From Trichopria drosophilae (lineage: Eukaryota; Arthropoda; Insecta; Hymenoptera; Diapriidae): a DNA stretch of 64,000 bases. The stretch covers positions 207,792,001-207,856,000 of the forward strand of contig CM059582.1 of assembly GCA_030407085.1 (NCBI GenBank). Reading direction: 5' to 3'. A model generated the notes under the pieces. That model was not told the DNA's origin, searched no databases, and worked only from the letters and a program-made list of their open reading frames with translations. The position numbers and the translations under genes were made by a program. Below, one piece after another: positions 1 to 14,300 of the stretch (positions are counted from its first letter, which is position 1; each line of letters begins with the position of its first letter).

Positions 1-1725
1 TGCAACGCTGCATTAAAATCTTCTCTCAAAATTATTTTGGAGTGAAAATTCATTAGAGTGACTTTTCAATCTAATCAACACTGAAAACCGGGAAATTCCG
101 GAGCGAATAATTCACAAAGAGTTTGGTATATCACTCTAATGGAGTGAGTTTAGTAGAAACTATTATCTTACTCTTAAAAGAATGATTTAATTAGATGTAA
201 GAATACTCAGTAACAATATTACAGATACATTAGTATAATAGGGTTAAAATTAAAAAAAAACGTTCCTTAAAGTCGTCTAATATACAAACTAGAAACACGT
301 TTCAATAACGAGAGCAAAATAGAAACGCGAGAGTCGCGAACGCTCCTAGCGGCGCGCCGCGGAATCTTGTTAGTTATTTGCGTCTCAGTTGAATTTCACT
401 AAATCAACAATTTTTATTGAAGAATATTTATATTTCTTTTGTATTTTACGAAAAGAAATAGGAATATGAATATGCGTAACCTCTAAATTTGAATTAGTCG
501 AAAACTACTAATCAAGAAGCGAAAAGTCGGTGACTAATTATAAAAGAAAGTAAAAAAAACTGTTGAGTCCCAAATGTGCACAAATTACACATGGATTTCA
601 GTATTGTTTTATGTATAAAATAAACATTTTTAAAAAATGGAAACATCTGTATCCGACTAGTTTTGAGGTCGCTCTTTCGATTGGCGCTACTAAATTTAAA
701 AAAAATGGCGTTTAACACATTTTGTTTACAAAAATATTGAAAAAAACGAGAGTTTTTAGCTACATTTTTTTTAAATGGTTTTTTTAACTATGATACCGGT
801 TTCAGATGACCTTTTAACCCATTAACGCTCACACGGACGAATTTTCAGCATTAGTTTGAACATCGATAATTTGTATATAAATGCCTTTAGAAAAATTTGA
901 GCTCCACTGTTTCTAACGTAAAATAGTGTGCTCTTTCAGAATCTATTAATAAAATTTCGATAAAAAGAACCGTAAAAAAGTTATACACGTTTTTCGGTTG
1001 AAAAACATGGTTTTTTACATTTTATTGTTCATAAAAACATTACTTTCACCTCCAAATAGCGTTGGAAACATATCTAAGTTGAAAATATCGCGTCCATGGA
1101 TCCCCAGCATTAAAATGTACCATATCAGAATTCATCATTCAAGATGGCAGTTTTCAAAATGGCGCCTAGAAGCTAAAAATTTTTTTTAAAACTTAACTAT
1201 TTTTTTCTTAAAAACTATAGACTTTAGAGAAAATTTTTTAAGAACAATAATGCTTTGGAATGAGTCAAAGAATACTCTCAAATTTTATCACCATGCAGTA
1301 ATACACTGCTTGATTTTTCAAAAATTTGAAAAATCGAAATTTTGAAAAAAATTATTTTAAAAATTTGAGTAGGTTCTTTAAATATTTTAAAGATATTTTT
1401 ATTCTAAGAACATTTTCTCTAAAGCTTACAGTTTCCAAGAAAATAAATTATTGGTCTTGAAATATAGAAAAGTTTAATAATTTATTTTCATGAAAACTGT
1501 AGACATTACAGAAAATTTTCTTAGAATAAAAATAGTTTAGAACTTTTTAAAGAATCCTCAAAAGTCGGATATAGATATCAGTTAGTTAATTAATTAGTCA
1601 TTGTATTTTTTAATATTTTAGAACTAAAGTAAATTAATTAAATTTGACTAATGTATTAGTAGTTTTTTTATTTCTACTCTTTCTAACTAAAAAATACTAC
1701 TTTAATTACTGACCTACTTCTGTTA
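1..1725. other. AT-rich non-coding sequence with inverted-repeat debris
   Basis: No supported gene; the short ORFs at 512-718 and 998-1189 lack coding features. At 813-830 is a TTAACCCATTAACG end like that of the TTAA-flanked elements described elsewhere, without a visible partner. Bases about 1195-1560 contain an imperfect inverted repeat around ctttagagaaaat / attttctctaaag, with a further copy near 1500. Confidence 0.5.
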
Positions 1726-1729
1726 TTAA

Positions 1730-2624
1730 CCCATTAAATCCCAAATAGCGTCAATTTTCATGTTCGTACAGAATGTAGCTACGGAATTTGTCTAACGTTA
1801 ATTCTTTAAAAAGTTTTAAACAATTATTTACAAAAAATATTTTTTACTGAAAAAAACGTTACATCCAAAATTTTTGTAAGAAACCGGTGGTAAACGCCTC
1901 CGATTCTATACAGAAAAGTGTTTTCGAGGCCTATATTTTAAAATGTACGTACTACAATTTTGAAAATAAAGGTGAAAGTATCAAAAATGGAGGCTCAAAC
2001 ACGAAAAAATCGTCGAAAAGTTAAGGAATTTTTTATTTCAAAATTATACACCATTAGAAAAAATGTTAATGAACATGAAGTTTTTAGAATTGGCCAAAGA
2101 ATACGATGAAATATTTGATAATTTTTTATAATTTTTATAATCTCAAAATTTTTTTAAATTGTAAAAAATTATCAAAAAATTACGATAAAAATTTCATCGT
2201 TTTCTTTGGCCAATTCTAAGTTTTTGTTCAGCAACATTTTTCCAATAGTCTATAATTTCCATATAAAAAATTCCTGAACTTTTCGACGATTTCTTCGTGT
2301 TTCAGACGTCATTTTGGTTACGTTCTCCTTTATTTTCAAAATTGTACCACGTGCATTTTAAAATATAGGCCTTGAAAACACTTTTCTATCTGAAATTGAA
2401 AGCTTATACCACCGGTTTTTAATACAAATTTTGGATCGAAAATTTTGTTGTAAAAAATTGTTTATAACTTTTTAAGCATTGACTCTAGACAAATGGTTAT
2501 ATTCTGAAATAGTAGGAAATTTTACGTCGGATATGGTGTATGAATATTTTTTTTTGTTACTTGTAATATGAAAAAGAATGGAAGAAAATTTAGTGAAAAT
2601 TGACGGCATTTGGGACTTAATAGT
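1730..2624. mobile_element. Foldback/piggyBac-type non-autonomous element with long inverted arms
   Basis: The left end is TTAA (1726-1729) followed by CCCATTAAATCCCAAATAGC. The right end mirrors it (tttgggacttaatag) and is followed by TTAA at 2625-2628. Inner arms also pair: accggtggtaaacgcctcc (about 1882) with its counterpart near 2410, and cgtcgaaaagttaaggaatt (about 2013) with aattcctgaacttttcgacg (about 2267). The element is 895 bp with no ORF. TTAA target duplication plus a CCC/GGG terminus is the piggyBac pattern; the class call is inference. Confidence 0.65.
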
Positions 2625-4139
2625 TTAATAGAATTAGAAATGATTTTTACTAATATAGGGAACTGCCAGTTAATTTAAATAATTCATTTTAGTAATAAGA
2701 TATTAACAAATTAAATTACTAATTTAAGATTAGTAGAATTTGATTAATGAATTAATTCTTGTTCGTTCATTAATGCTAAAAATGTCTGCTAATTAAATTA
2801 ATCAAAGAATTTTCATTAGTAGTTTTTGATTAATTCAAATTTATTGAGTAAATTCATACTTAAACAAAATTATATTTATAGAAAGTTACAGCTGAATGCT
2901 TGGTATGTGGGTGAAAATTTTATACTTTGCGTTTTTGATAACTATAAAAGTTGATTTTTTTTGGGAACGTAATGCAAAATCGATAAACTGCTTTTGTGGT
3001 CGATGATTGCGAATCTGTTGTCAAAACACGAAATAAGTTAATAATTTTGTGTAATTAAAGCTGATTTATTACAGAAAAATATAGAATTTACTTTGTAAAA
3101 GTTTAAAATGATATTATCAGTATAGATTTTTTATTAATAAATATTACAACAGATAATTTAATTCCATTATTGTTTTTATTTTCATTTATTATCAATATGA
3201 TTTTTATTATCATTATTATTGTTGCTGTTGTTGTTTCTGCTATTGTTATTTTTGTCGTTAATTATAATGAATATTAATAATGGATGCGTTGAACTATAGT
3301 ACGTCAAATATAAATTTGTATGAAGCAACATCATAAACAGCCTAATATTAAATTTCACAAATGTACATATGTGTATACAGTCAGAAACACTCTTTAAACA
3401 ACAATTTTTATTATTAATGTTTACAGTATATATTAGTGTGGAAAGTAACAAATATTTTTACTGTCGAATTATAACTTTAAAGTCCGAAAAAGTTGACCCA
3501 CACCTGTAAGACACTAAAAGTAACACCTATACCTATATTAACCCCAATCTCCGAATATCCGTAAACCCGTAAAATCCTAATTCCTTAAAACCGATAAAAA
3601 ACCTCAAAGCACATAAATCCCAAAACCCATAAACCCCAATCCCCGTAAACGCCACAAACCCTTCAACTTTAAACACCTATTAATCTCAAAATCATTTTTC
3701 AAATTTGACTTTTAAAAAAATCTTTAAAATCTTTAAAATCTAAAAAAATTTAGAAGCACGTTTTGACCTAAATAGTATCCTTTAGGGGCACTTTTCTATT
3801 TTTTTGTTCACTCCAACCTAATATATATTTTTTATAGTTTAAAATAACATTCACAACTTATTTTAGTATTAATACTCATATTAGTTAATATAACAGGAAA
3901 GTGGAACATGAATGGCACTTATACTAGTATATCAACAATTAATACGAGTTTTTTAGGCATTTCTAAATATTACACTAAGCATACATACTTGGACTAATGT
4001 TAGGAATGATATGCAAATGAAAAAGTAGACAAAAATTATCATTATTTACTTTAAAAATAGAGGGACATGAATGACATTTTCAAATTACAATCACGTTTTC
4101 TTTCCTGATATGCCGTCAAAGATTGCAAACAGTTCATTA
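2625..4139. other. Non-coding, AT-rich; microsatellite and degenerate C-rich repeat
   Basis: No gene. About 3170-3290 is (ATT)n/(AAT)n low complexity, and it explains an Asn-rich reading on the - strand. About 3535-3665 is a degenerate array of 8-10 bp steps built on aaaccc/cccgtaaa. Nothing else is recognised. Confidence 0.5.
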
Positions 4140-4367
4140 CAGTAGGACCTCCCTTATTCGAACCTCTCTTATTCTAATTGTCCAGCCTCTCTTATTCTAA
4201 TCGATCCCCCACAAGTCTTCTCCCACTATCACACGAAAAGTCAACGAAAAATATTGTCCACGAATCACAAGCTCGCAAGCAAAGTAAGTGGGGGTAAGGT
4301 GAAAATTAGAATAAGAGAGGTCGGCGCCACCTTGAAAAACTTTACTAATTAGAATAAGAGAGGTATG
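4140..4367. mobile_element. Pogo/Tigger-like MITE
   Basis: It begins CAGTAGGACCTCCCTTATTC after a TA at 4138-4139. The motif cctctcttattctaat is present twice on the left, and its reverse complement attagaataagagagg twice on the right (about 4305 and 4347). The outermost right end is eroded. About 228 bp, no ORF. Family assignment is from TIR shape and TA target. Confidence 0.6.
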
Positions 4368-7300
4368 TACTTGTGTTAGTAACTTATATTATGCGAAAAC
4401 AATAGTTGTCTTTTAACACTCAATTCCATAACGTGATGAGACACGAATTACAGAAAATCGGGACACACGAATATAGAGTGCAAAAACTTTTCGTTGTTCC
4501 AATTTGAACAAATATAACTAGTTTTTTATTATTTTGGAGGATTAACTTTATTAATTCTAACGATTACAATTTTGTGCAATCATTCGCAACGTCTAGTAAA
4601 GATTCTAATGTTGCAGAGCGAATTTTAAAAACAACAAACCGAATCGTTGTTTCTACATTAATCATTCGGTTAGAATGCCAAATGTTTAGTAATAACAATA
4701 ATAATTTATTTTTCTCCGTATAGTTGAATCGATTTTTAAATTCATTTGTCTTAATTATATTTCGCCGGAGGAAATATAGAAAACGGTAAAATTTGTTCAA
4801 AAATACTGCATAAAATATATTTACAAATTATTTTAATTGAAATTTAATGACTTTGTTAATAAAAATATTATTTAGAATAATTAACACTGTGGATGAGGTT
4901 TAAGTTGTTACTAAGTTGCTACTAAGTCGACGTTGAGCGTTCAAATCTCCGACTGGACATTACTTTTCTGCGATATTTTCCTGTATTTTTGTGATAAATG
5001 GTAAATAATGTTTTAAATACTAACGATAATTCTAAAAATGTAGAAAAATAACCTGAATTGCAATATTTAATTATTACAAATACTTAATTGCATTATGTTT
5101 TATTATTTGCTTTAATAAACGTAGAATTCGTAGTTTAATCGATTTAAATCAATGGCAACATTACTTGGTAACTTTATATTACTTAATTTACTGTTTTTAG
5201 TAGTTATTTTGTTAATTTTGGAGTCGCAAGATGGTTCTATCGTGAAATTGAAATTATGTATTAAATAAATTGATTGTTTTAATTACTCTCGTTTATCTAT
5301 GGAAAACGTCGATTAAATTTTCTTAATGAATTCTGGATTTTTTTAGATGAAAATTATTAATAAGTTTTTATGACTTTAATAATGGGAGTTATTTTTGTTT
5401 TCGCTGATGAGGCGCATGTACTAATTTATTTAAGATAAAACGGCGATAATGAAATATCTTTCTACAGATAACACACATTTGTTTATTAGTTTTAGAATGC
5501 TGCGATTGAATTGCAGATCGGCAGCGAGAAAATCATTTTTGAACTTATTTTTTTATAATCTTTTAACTTAGTAATTAAGGAATTCCTCTGGATCGTGTTA
5601 AACTGCATTTCGTTGCTCTTTTTAATAAAAAGAGATATATAGTATTGAAGCATAACCATTATCGTTGTGCAAACAACATTGTTTACTTTTATCCAAATAT
5701 AGGAATGTCAAACATTTCTTAAAACTCTATGTTTATTTGTTAATTAAGATAACTCACTTTTCTGCATATCTGAATGTTATCTTCTTTCGTTGTGTATTTA
5801 AATGATTTTTACAGATTTTTATGTGCACGGGAATGTAGACTTTTCATGATTAAATAAGTAAATGGTTCTTGGTCTGTTTGGATTTTTTTAATTGTTAAAT
5901 CATTCAGATCTTAAGTACAAACAGATTTAGATCCTCGGTGAGATATTGGATTTAAAAATGTCTTTTTCGATTCTTGTTTGTACTAATGCTTATAAATTTG
6001 TGAAAATACTAATACTAATAAAATAACAAATAAAATGCTGTAACAGAAAGATTTTGTTCTTTTAAATTTTTAACTTATTTTTGAACATTGATTTTTCTGG
6101 GAGTTCCTTAGATGCAGTAAAGTATCGAATGTAATCGCCCGATTGGGAAAATGAAACCGCTTGGCTCTGATTGGCGAGATGCATTCTTCTGATAAACTTT
6201 TTTTGTCTTCCCACTCTTATTAAAAGAACAAAATAAAAGTGAATTCGATTTTTTTCATTTACAACTGATATACATAATTATATGAATGTCAGAGATCGGA
6301 ATTTATTTCTGAACATTAAATATTTCTTGTTTTTAATTATTAGGAGATAAATTGGAGTATCAAAAAATTGTAAATGAAGGTTTGATTCATTATATTGCAA
6401 CAAATTTCGTGTAGCACTTTTGTTCATTGTTTATTCCACAATTTAAAGATTTATTTACATTTTTTGTTTAAAGTATGGACGTCATATTGAATTTGTTATA
6501 ATCAATGAATGAAATTTATTTTTTAGGTCTATAACTTGTTCTTATTTTTTGTTAAACATAACAAATAAATTTAATTGCGACTTTTGTATACGTAAGATAC
6601 ACGAAAATTGCAATTGGGTCGTTAAAGGGTTAAGTAGAGTCAATGCAGAATAGAACTTCGTGAAATGAATCGATTCTTGTATCCTTTATGTAACTGAAGA
6701 ATAATGTAACGTCGATAATGCAAAAAACCTTGATTTTGTATCATGTTTTAATATAAAAAAATAATAATGTTTTTTTGCAACTTGTTTTTACATTTCAGTT
6801 TCACTCCAGAATTTAGTGTTTAACAACAATGTGAATGTTAGCTACTAATTTAGTATTAACTAAAAACTTTTAGTTGAATCAAATGAAACATATATTTTAC
6901 AACAATGTAATCAAAATCTTAACTCAACAATGTAAACTTACGTAAATCATTCATTTTCAAGAAAATGTATTCGAGAAATTTTTTTTAATGATTCTTCTGC
7001 TGGTTACGTAGGAGATATATTTGGCATGTCAATTTAACGCTTTTATGCTTTGCGACGAAGTCCACATCTGTCTAAGATGTAATATCAGATTAAGTAGTCT
7101 TAATCAGATTAGTCGTAAATTATAACTTAGATTTTACGATCCCTTTTTGTAACATTGTTATAAAAGTTAAGAAAATACGATGTAGTTTGTCTTACTAAGT
7201 GCTTTTAATTATTAAATACGAACACATTTAGTCTTTATTAACTTGTTTATATGAAAATTGATCTAAAAATAAATTTCGTTTTTTCCTGCTGTCGCAGCAT

Positions 7301-7506
7301 TTATAAATCTGATCGTTGTTTTACAAAAAACTACCGAAATAGTTATTCAACGGTTTTTTAAGGATTGTTGAACGAATTTTTCTAATTAAATATCTAAACA
7401 AGAACATAAAAGAGCATACGTCAATTGTTTACACCAAAAATGATAATTTAATTAGTTTGATTTTTAATTTAAATTTATGTAAATGTTCGTTTTTAACATT
7501 TTTCAG
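4368..7506. other. AT-rich sequence, probably RRBP1 intron
   Basis: No recognisable exon, RNA gene or repeat family. It ends in the splice acceptor of exon a, so at least its right part is intron. A search by eye for a membrane-anchor exon (a hydrophobic run with an acceptor and donor) found none. Confidence 0.5.
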
Positions 7507-8309
7507 GTGGTGAAAAAGATGGCGTCAATGTGTCTCTGCTCATGCCGCTCGTGCAAAAAGCAGAATTGAGCCGATCCGAGATCCAAATTTTGATCGACCA
7601 GCTTTTGAACAAACAATTGGACAACCCACTGGAGCATTCAGAATGGACCGAGGGTCGCGCCGATCCTGTGATGAAACTGAAAAAACAACTCGCCGAAAAG
7701 GAGAAGGCCTACGCCGACGAACGCGAAGCCAGCGTCTCCTTCCAATCAAAATTGAAGGAACTGCGAACCGAATTGAACTCCGAAAAATCTCGTTATTCAT
7801 CTGGTATGCGAGAAATGGAGGAGTCCTTGAATGCCAAGAACACGGAGGTACAGACGCTGCAGACGCGCATCCAGCACATCCTGGTGAGCCACGCCGCCGA
7901 GAAGCAGGGCTTCTCCGGTCAGATCGAGCAGCTCCAAGCTAAGGTCAAGGAAGATGCGGCCTTCATCCATAAACTCCAAGAAGACCAGGGTCAAAGCCAC
8001 GGACAGATGCAACAGGAGCTACTGGCTCAGCGTAAACAACTGGAGGCTCAATTCGCCCAGATGCGCGAGAACGAAAATTCTCTTAAAGGACAACTGAACC
8101 AGAAACACGCTGAATTCCAGGAACTCCAGAATGCCCATATGTCGGTCACGGAGGAACTCCAGGTTACTATTGAAACCACTTCCGCTGAGATTGATATGCT
8201 GAGGCAACAGATCGTTATGATGCAAGATCAGATTATGCATTCCGAGGGTCAGTTGCATCATTACAAGGAGGCCGGAGATGGACTCGAGGCCCTGCATCGC
8301 CAACTCCAA
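7507..8309 (+). CDS. RRBP1: RRBP1 exon a (first visible coding exon, large coiled coil)
   Basis: The acceptor tttttcag ends at 7506. Two bases complete a codon from an unseen upstream exon, and the frame then reads EKDGVNVSLLMPLVQKAELS. The donor gtaagt begins at 8310 after a complete codon. The exon encodes about 267 residues, almost all coiled coil (QLxxLxxQ/E patterns), beginning with the conserved segment that precedes KLKKQLAEKEK. A GTG at 7530 is not a start: the frame is open back to the acceptor. Reading on past 8309 hits a stop at 8379, as expected for intron sequence. Confidence 0.9.
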
Positions 8310-11300
8310 GTAAGTAAAATGCCGAATTTTCATCGATGTATGGTAAAAAAAAGGGGTATGATGCTGAAGCTAGCAGATTAGCTTCAGTGTCATGAGGGGG
8401 TCCAAAGTCAACTAACAACTCACATTCAGACTTTCCTACATATTTGTGTAGAAGTTAAGCTTAAAAATATGGAGAGTAAAAATTATCGGCTTCGTGGCTC
8501 AGGCGGTATCGCTGGAGTACGAAGTCGTAGGTCGTGAGTTCGATCCCCGACCGGTTAGCAATTTTTCGAAATTGTTTTTACGCAGCGGATTGCAATATGC
8601 AGTTTTCTACATTCTCGACAAATGTGACTATGACGCCATCTAAAAGATGTCTTAGGACCTAATGTCCATGGCTGTACAGTGGCCCTCCCCATATTTTAAC
8701 TATTCGAGTCAAGGAAGATGGCGGCGTCTTCCCTTAATTTAACGCTTCCCCTCATCGCCATGACTGGCAGTATGAGAGAATATAAACAGAGAGAAGACAT
8801 ATAACAGCATCCTTCACCTGTAAGCGCAAGCACAAACAGCAGTGCGTACTCTTTTGAACGTGGACTGCTACTACAAGCGCATGACGAATAAGGGGGGATC
8901 TCACGAGGGGAAAAAGTTAAAATAAGGGGAGGACTACTGTAATGAACGCACAAACAAAGACGATCTGCAGCTCTCGCAACACTAACGAACTATGGCTCTG
9001 GTGGCCAGGATTTGATTTCAACAGTCGAGTTTTGACTATAAGATTAATTCCCAGCATTGTTAATCCAGATCTTTGACTTCTGAGTATGAAAACTAGTCAT
9101 ACGGCAATCCCAGGTGACATTTAAAAAATGGAAAATAAGAATTTACTTCAGATTCATGACAATCAACCAAAATAATCTTGAACACTGTAAAAAAAAGTTA
9201 CTGGAATTTTACTACGTTGGAAATAAATCGTATCACGTTACACGTAACAAAAAATGACTTTCATTTTGTTTTACGTGATTTTGACTGGCGTGATCGATTT
9301 ATTACTAAATACGTAGTAAAAATAGATCTTTTCCTTGCAGTGTAACGTTAAAATTAAATCTCCCTATTACTGGCAACGTCGATTTATCAATCGACTAGAT
9401 GTTTTGGCGAAACTAAATGTTTCGATCGTTATAGGCGGAGGTGGCCGAAGTGCAATCCGAATTGATGACGCTCGAGTCTAACATTGCGGTTTCGAAACTC
9501 GAAATAAAATCGAAAGACGCGGAAATCGCGAGCCTGAAGTCATCTCTGGCCAGCAAAGATGAAGAGTTGAAGAAAGCTTTCGCCGAACTTGAACGCCGTC
9601 AAGAGGAAACCAGGACGCATCAAGCCGATAAGGCGAAGCTCGAAGCCGAAATCGCGGAGGTCAAAAATGAACACACAATGAGCACTTCGGACGTCTCCAT
9701 GTTACGGCACAGTCTTAAGGTCGCGAAAAAGGATGTCGCTGCGGGCGAAAATCAATTGTTCTATGTACAGGAGGAACTGCGGAAAGCGCAGTACCAATGC
9801 AACGTACTGAAGGACAAAAACGATGAACTTGAGTCAAAAGTAAATTGTTTGTTTATTTAAGTTTATCGTTTAGGAAAGGAACAATCGTAATATACTTGGC
9901 GCATTTTTCAGGCGGGAGAAGCACAACGTCTTAAAAAAGAACTGAAACAGATGCAGGATAAGAACGAATCGATGACCACGCAATTGAATGAACGCCTGGA
10001 AAGCCGCGAAAACGGAATTGAGGAAAAGATTCAGAAGAATAATATTCAACTCGTAGAGAACAGTAATTTGTAAGTAACCGAAATTTCCTACGTCGGTAAA
10101 TCTTGAGAAAATGGTCTAAAAATTATTTCGTCCTTGGTGTTTAAAGATTAGCACAAAAGGAAGATCAATTGTCCGCTTTAAGGACGGAACTGACGAACAA
10201 GGAGTCTCAACTTAGTCAACTTAACGCTCAAGTCGAGGCGCTGACGAGTGACGTAAACAAACAAAGCAGCCTCGCCCGAAGATTCGAAGACGACCTCAAC
10301 GCTCAACGCTCCAAGAATAACGTAAGTTGTCTGATCCTTGACTAGAATTCCCGCGAAGTGAGGCATTAAATTGCTTCCATCACTTTACAACAATTTTAGC
10401 ATAAAAATTCGATTATGGAAACAGGAAAGAATGTTAAAAAATGCTTCAAAATAGTTGAATTTTACAATATTTATTTACCGGTTGTTTCGTTATTTATGAA
10501 GTATTGGTTTTTGTTTACTCAACCGTTTCCGGACTGCAGGAATTGCGTACAAAGAATTGGAAAGTGATGGAAGCTCTTTCGGCAGCTGAGAATCGCGCTA
10601 GGAATAATACCGGAAAAAGTGCCGATGTAAGTCTCCCTTTCTTTATTTTCTTTACGTGTTCGGCGCCCGCTTTCAGTAGTACATATGTTTCTAAATCGAA
10701 ATAGTCATACGCTTACATCATTTGATTTCGTTACACGCGTCCAGAGTCATTTCGAAAAATCACATGTGTACCCTGCCAAAAATATGAGTGTCCATTAAGA
10801 GTTCATAAAGTGTGGGAAACGTGAATTCCGCTTCCACGAAAGTTCGATAGGAGTACTTAAAGCGTGAATATGCACCTTTTAAGAGTTCAACATTTTACAG
10901 TTTGAAGGGTTACGCTTTGGAAAGCGTACAGGAAGAGTTCCTGATTAATATATAAGAAAAAAATACTTACCTTGCAATTATTTTTATTTATTTTACATTT
11001 TCTCATGTAAAAACGCTTAACTGGACGCTTAGATAACGCTTAAAAAGCGCATATTCACGCTTCAGAACTCTTCTCAATTAAGCGACATTTAAACTTATTT
11101 TAAGCAAGCGATTCGCTTCATTAAGCGTACAACTTCGTAAAAACGTTTTTTGTACTCTCACTGGACGCTTTACACTGGACGCTTAATTTTTGGCAAGGCA
11201 AACCATAATTAACCAGCACAGGCATTTTCCAAAGGAATATGTAGCACTTTAAAATAACATAAAAGTTACCAGCTTTATCATAATACTGGAATATACACAC

Positions 11301-14300
11301 AGAGAGAAAAAATGGTTAATTGAACAATAAATAAAATAGTAAAAAAAAGGTTGTCACATTTAATCATAGTAGAAGTAACAAGAAATGTAAAATTGCAGTA
11401 CTTGAAATTTGAGGTTATATTTAGTCAAACTGTTTTTTTTTTAATGTCTAGTTAAAATGTGATAAATCTATACAAAGTTTGTATAGAATGAGGATATTTT
11501 TAGTTCGGCTTGTTACCATTAGGTGTTACTATGAGCTATTCATCGCGATCATTGCTCCCGTTACAGAAGTGGATTTTCATTTGGTTATTTAATAATGGAA
11601 TCGGGGGGTTCCTGAGTTCCTAGGACGAAACGTGTACATATTTTATGCAATTGGCGCTAGAGGGAAACGTTAATCTAACGTTTTTCTTAGCATATTTTTA
11701 GATTTGATAGCAAATTTTGTTGCTTCTTGTGGTTTAGTATTGTTGAACAAAGTAAACATGTATTAAAACCATTGCGTTACTTTCGTGAATATTTTATATT
11801 TGTTGCGTGTATATTTGTATATTATTGTTTTTCTTTTTTTTTAATTCAATACTTACAGTTTCCCTGCATTCAAACTAGTCAATTTATAGTAGTTGCTGGT
11901 AATTTACGAACATTTTATAAACCTAACCTCAAATTGTAGAAAAAGATTACGAATGATGACGGATTGTTATTTCTTTTAATTTCGTATTGATAATTTATCG
12001 GTCAGTATTAGTAATAACCTATATCATTAACTTAAGGTTATACAAAATATTACAACTTAAAGTATTCAATATTAAGTTAAGAGTTTCTTTTCTGATACGT
12101 TTTCGTAAGTGAAAATATCCTTTCTTGATTTCTTCTTAATCAGAATAATTAGGGTGAAATAATTTTCAACAATTTAACGTTTCGACCATTGATTTAGGTC
12201 CTCTTCAGATTTATTCTATTTTAACAAATAAAAAATATATATATATAAAAACGAATTACAATTCTTTAATTGATGCGATGAGATGTGTTTACAATATTAT
12301 AAAAAAAATTATGAAACATCTAAAGTGACACATAAGAATTTGTTTCTTTTTTTCTTTGAACTTTTCATTTTTCTTTTTTTTAATTTAAAAAATAAATTTA
12401 ACTATGAAAACACCATTATAAAATTTGTGAAATATGCATCTATTGTCTTACCTTAAAAAAGTGAGTAATCCTATATATGTATATATTGTTTGTAAATCCA
12501 TTTTATGTAGAAAAAAGCACTGAAATGAAAATGTTTAAAAATGAATACATTTGTATTCAGTAAGACAATAAATTTTATAAAAAGATTAATTTTAATTATA
12601 AAATACCCGTTATATGTGCAAAGTTTGAAACGAAAGAAAAGACTGGAAAGTTCAAGGATTATATAGAAATGAAATTTTATATCAATAACCTTTCAATATT
12701 ATTGTTTATGTTCATATATTCAAAAGTGGTAAATATGTATCTGGTAAATTTGACTTTTCAAATCGAATATTAACTGAATTTATATTTTTTTTAATAATAT
12801 AATTTTCTAAATGTTTGCGTTTATGTCTATTTCTTTCTATCTTAATTATTTTAATATTTTTGAAATCAAAATCATGTCCTTTTTCTATTCTATGTATTGT
12901 AAGTCCCGTGTATTTTTGAACATCTTCATAAATATTTTGTTTATGTTCTTTAATTCTATTTTTTAATAATCTTCCAGTTTCCCCTATATAAACTCCCGTA
13001 CAATTTTTACATTTAATTTCATAGATGACATCTTTTTGATCTAATTTATCTAATTTATCCTTAAACGGTTTTATACCTCCAATATTCAAATTAGTGGGTT
13101 TATATACGATTCTAACTTTATGATTTCTAAAATTATTTTTAATTCTTTCTGAAATATTTTTAATATAAGGTATACTAACAGTTTTATTATATTTATCTTC
13201 TTTTGTTACCTTCCATTGTATTATAAAATTTGTATACTCTTCTTTTGAAGCATTCTTTAATAAGATAATCAGGATAACTATTGTTTTTTAAAATTTGTTT
13301 AGCAATGTTTAAATTTTTTTGTCTAAATTTAATGTTTGAAAATCTAATGGCTCTATCTATAATTCCATAAGCTGTACCTATTTTATAATTCAATGGGTGG
13401 TTTGAATAGACATTCAAATATCTGCCTGAAAAAGAGTTCTTATGATACCAATCTGTAATTAAGCAATTATTTTCTTTAATAACTAATATGTCTAAAAAAT
13501 TAAGTCTATTATTTTTTTCAACTTCTAATGTGAAAGAAATTCTATTATGAAAACCTCTAATTTTTTTTAAACTATTAAATATCGGTAAAATTTTATCTAT
13601 AAAATCATTAGGAATGGCAGTGAAAATATCATCTACATATCTGAAATAAAACGGTAGTTTGAAAGGAATTTTAGTAATTAAAATATTCTCAATAAAATCC
13701 ATCATTAAATCAGCTATAATAGGTGAAAGGGGTGATCCCATTGGGACACCAAATTTCTGCTTATATGTGACATTTTGAAAATGAAAATATAAAGAATTTA
13801 AAATTATATCGAGTCCTTCAAAAAATTCTTTTTGAGGTAAACTTGTATGAATTCTAATCTTATTCCAATGATTTTTAAGAATCAATTTCACAATATCAAT
13901 AGAAATGTTTGTAAATAGTGATATAACATCCAAAGAGATAAGAGAAAAATCAGATGAAAGTTTGAAATTTTTTATTTTTGTATGAAATTCCCAGCTATCT
14001 TTTACTCTTTTAGATATCATAGGTAAAAGTTTATTTAAGATGGATGTATAAAAAACAGAAAGTTTATATGTTGGTGAATTAATTGTTGAAATAATAATTC
14101 GTAATGGGTAATTTTCTTTGTGTACTTTTGGAAGACCATAACATCTAGAAATTGTACTATTATAGACTTTTAGGTGTTTAGCTATTTTATCATTAATAAA
14201 TTTTTTATTGTTGATCTTTCTAATAAAATCATATAAATTATACAAAATATATATAAAAAAGGAAAATGGTAAATGGAGTGGAATTAATTTTAATAGAATA

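Noticed and set aside
3182..3451. 89-codon Asn-rich ORF on the - strand
   Set aside because: Produced by an ATT/AAT microsatellite; no acceptor, donor or domain.
1..7506. Search for the N-terminal (membrane anchor) exon of RRBP1
   Set aside because: No frame with a hydrophobic segment plus proper splice sites was found; it may lie upstream of the window.
8310..8381. In-frame continuation of RRBP1 exon a past 8309
   Set aside because: A strong gtaagt donor at 8310 and loss of coiled-coil pattern show that this is intron read-through.
8481..8556. Functional tRNA gene
   Set aside because: A and B boxes are good, but the T stem and acceptor stem do not pair; a SINE head is the better reading.
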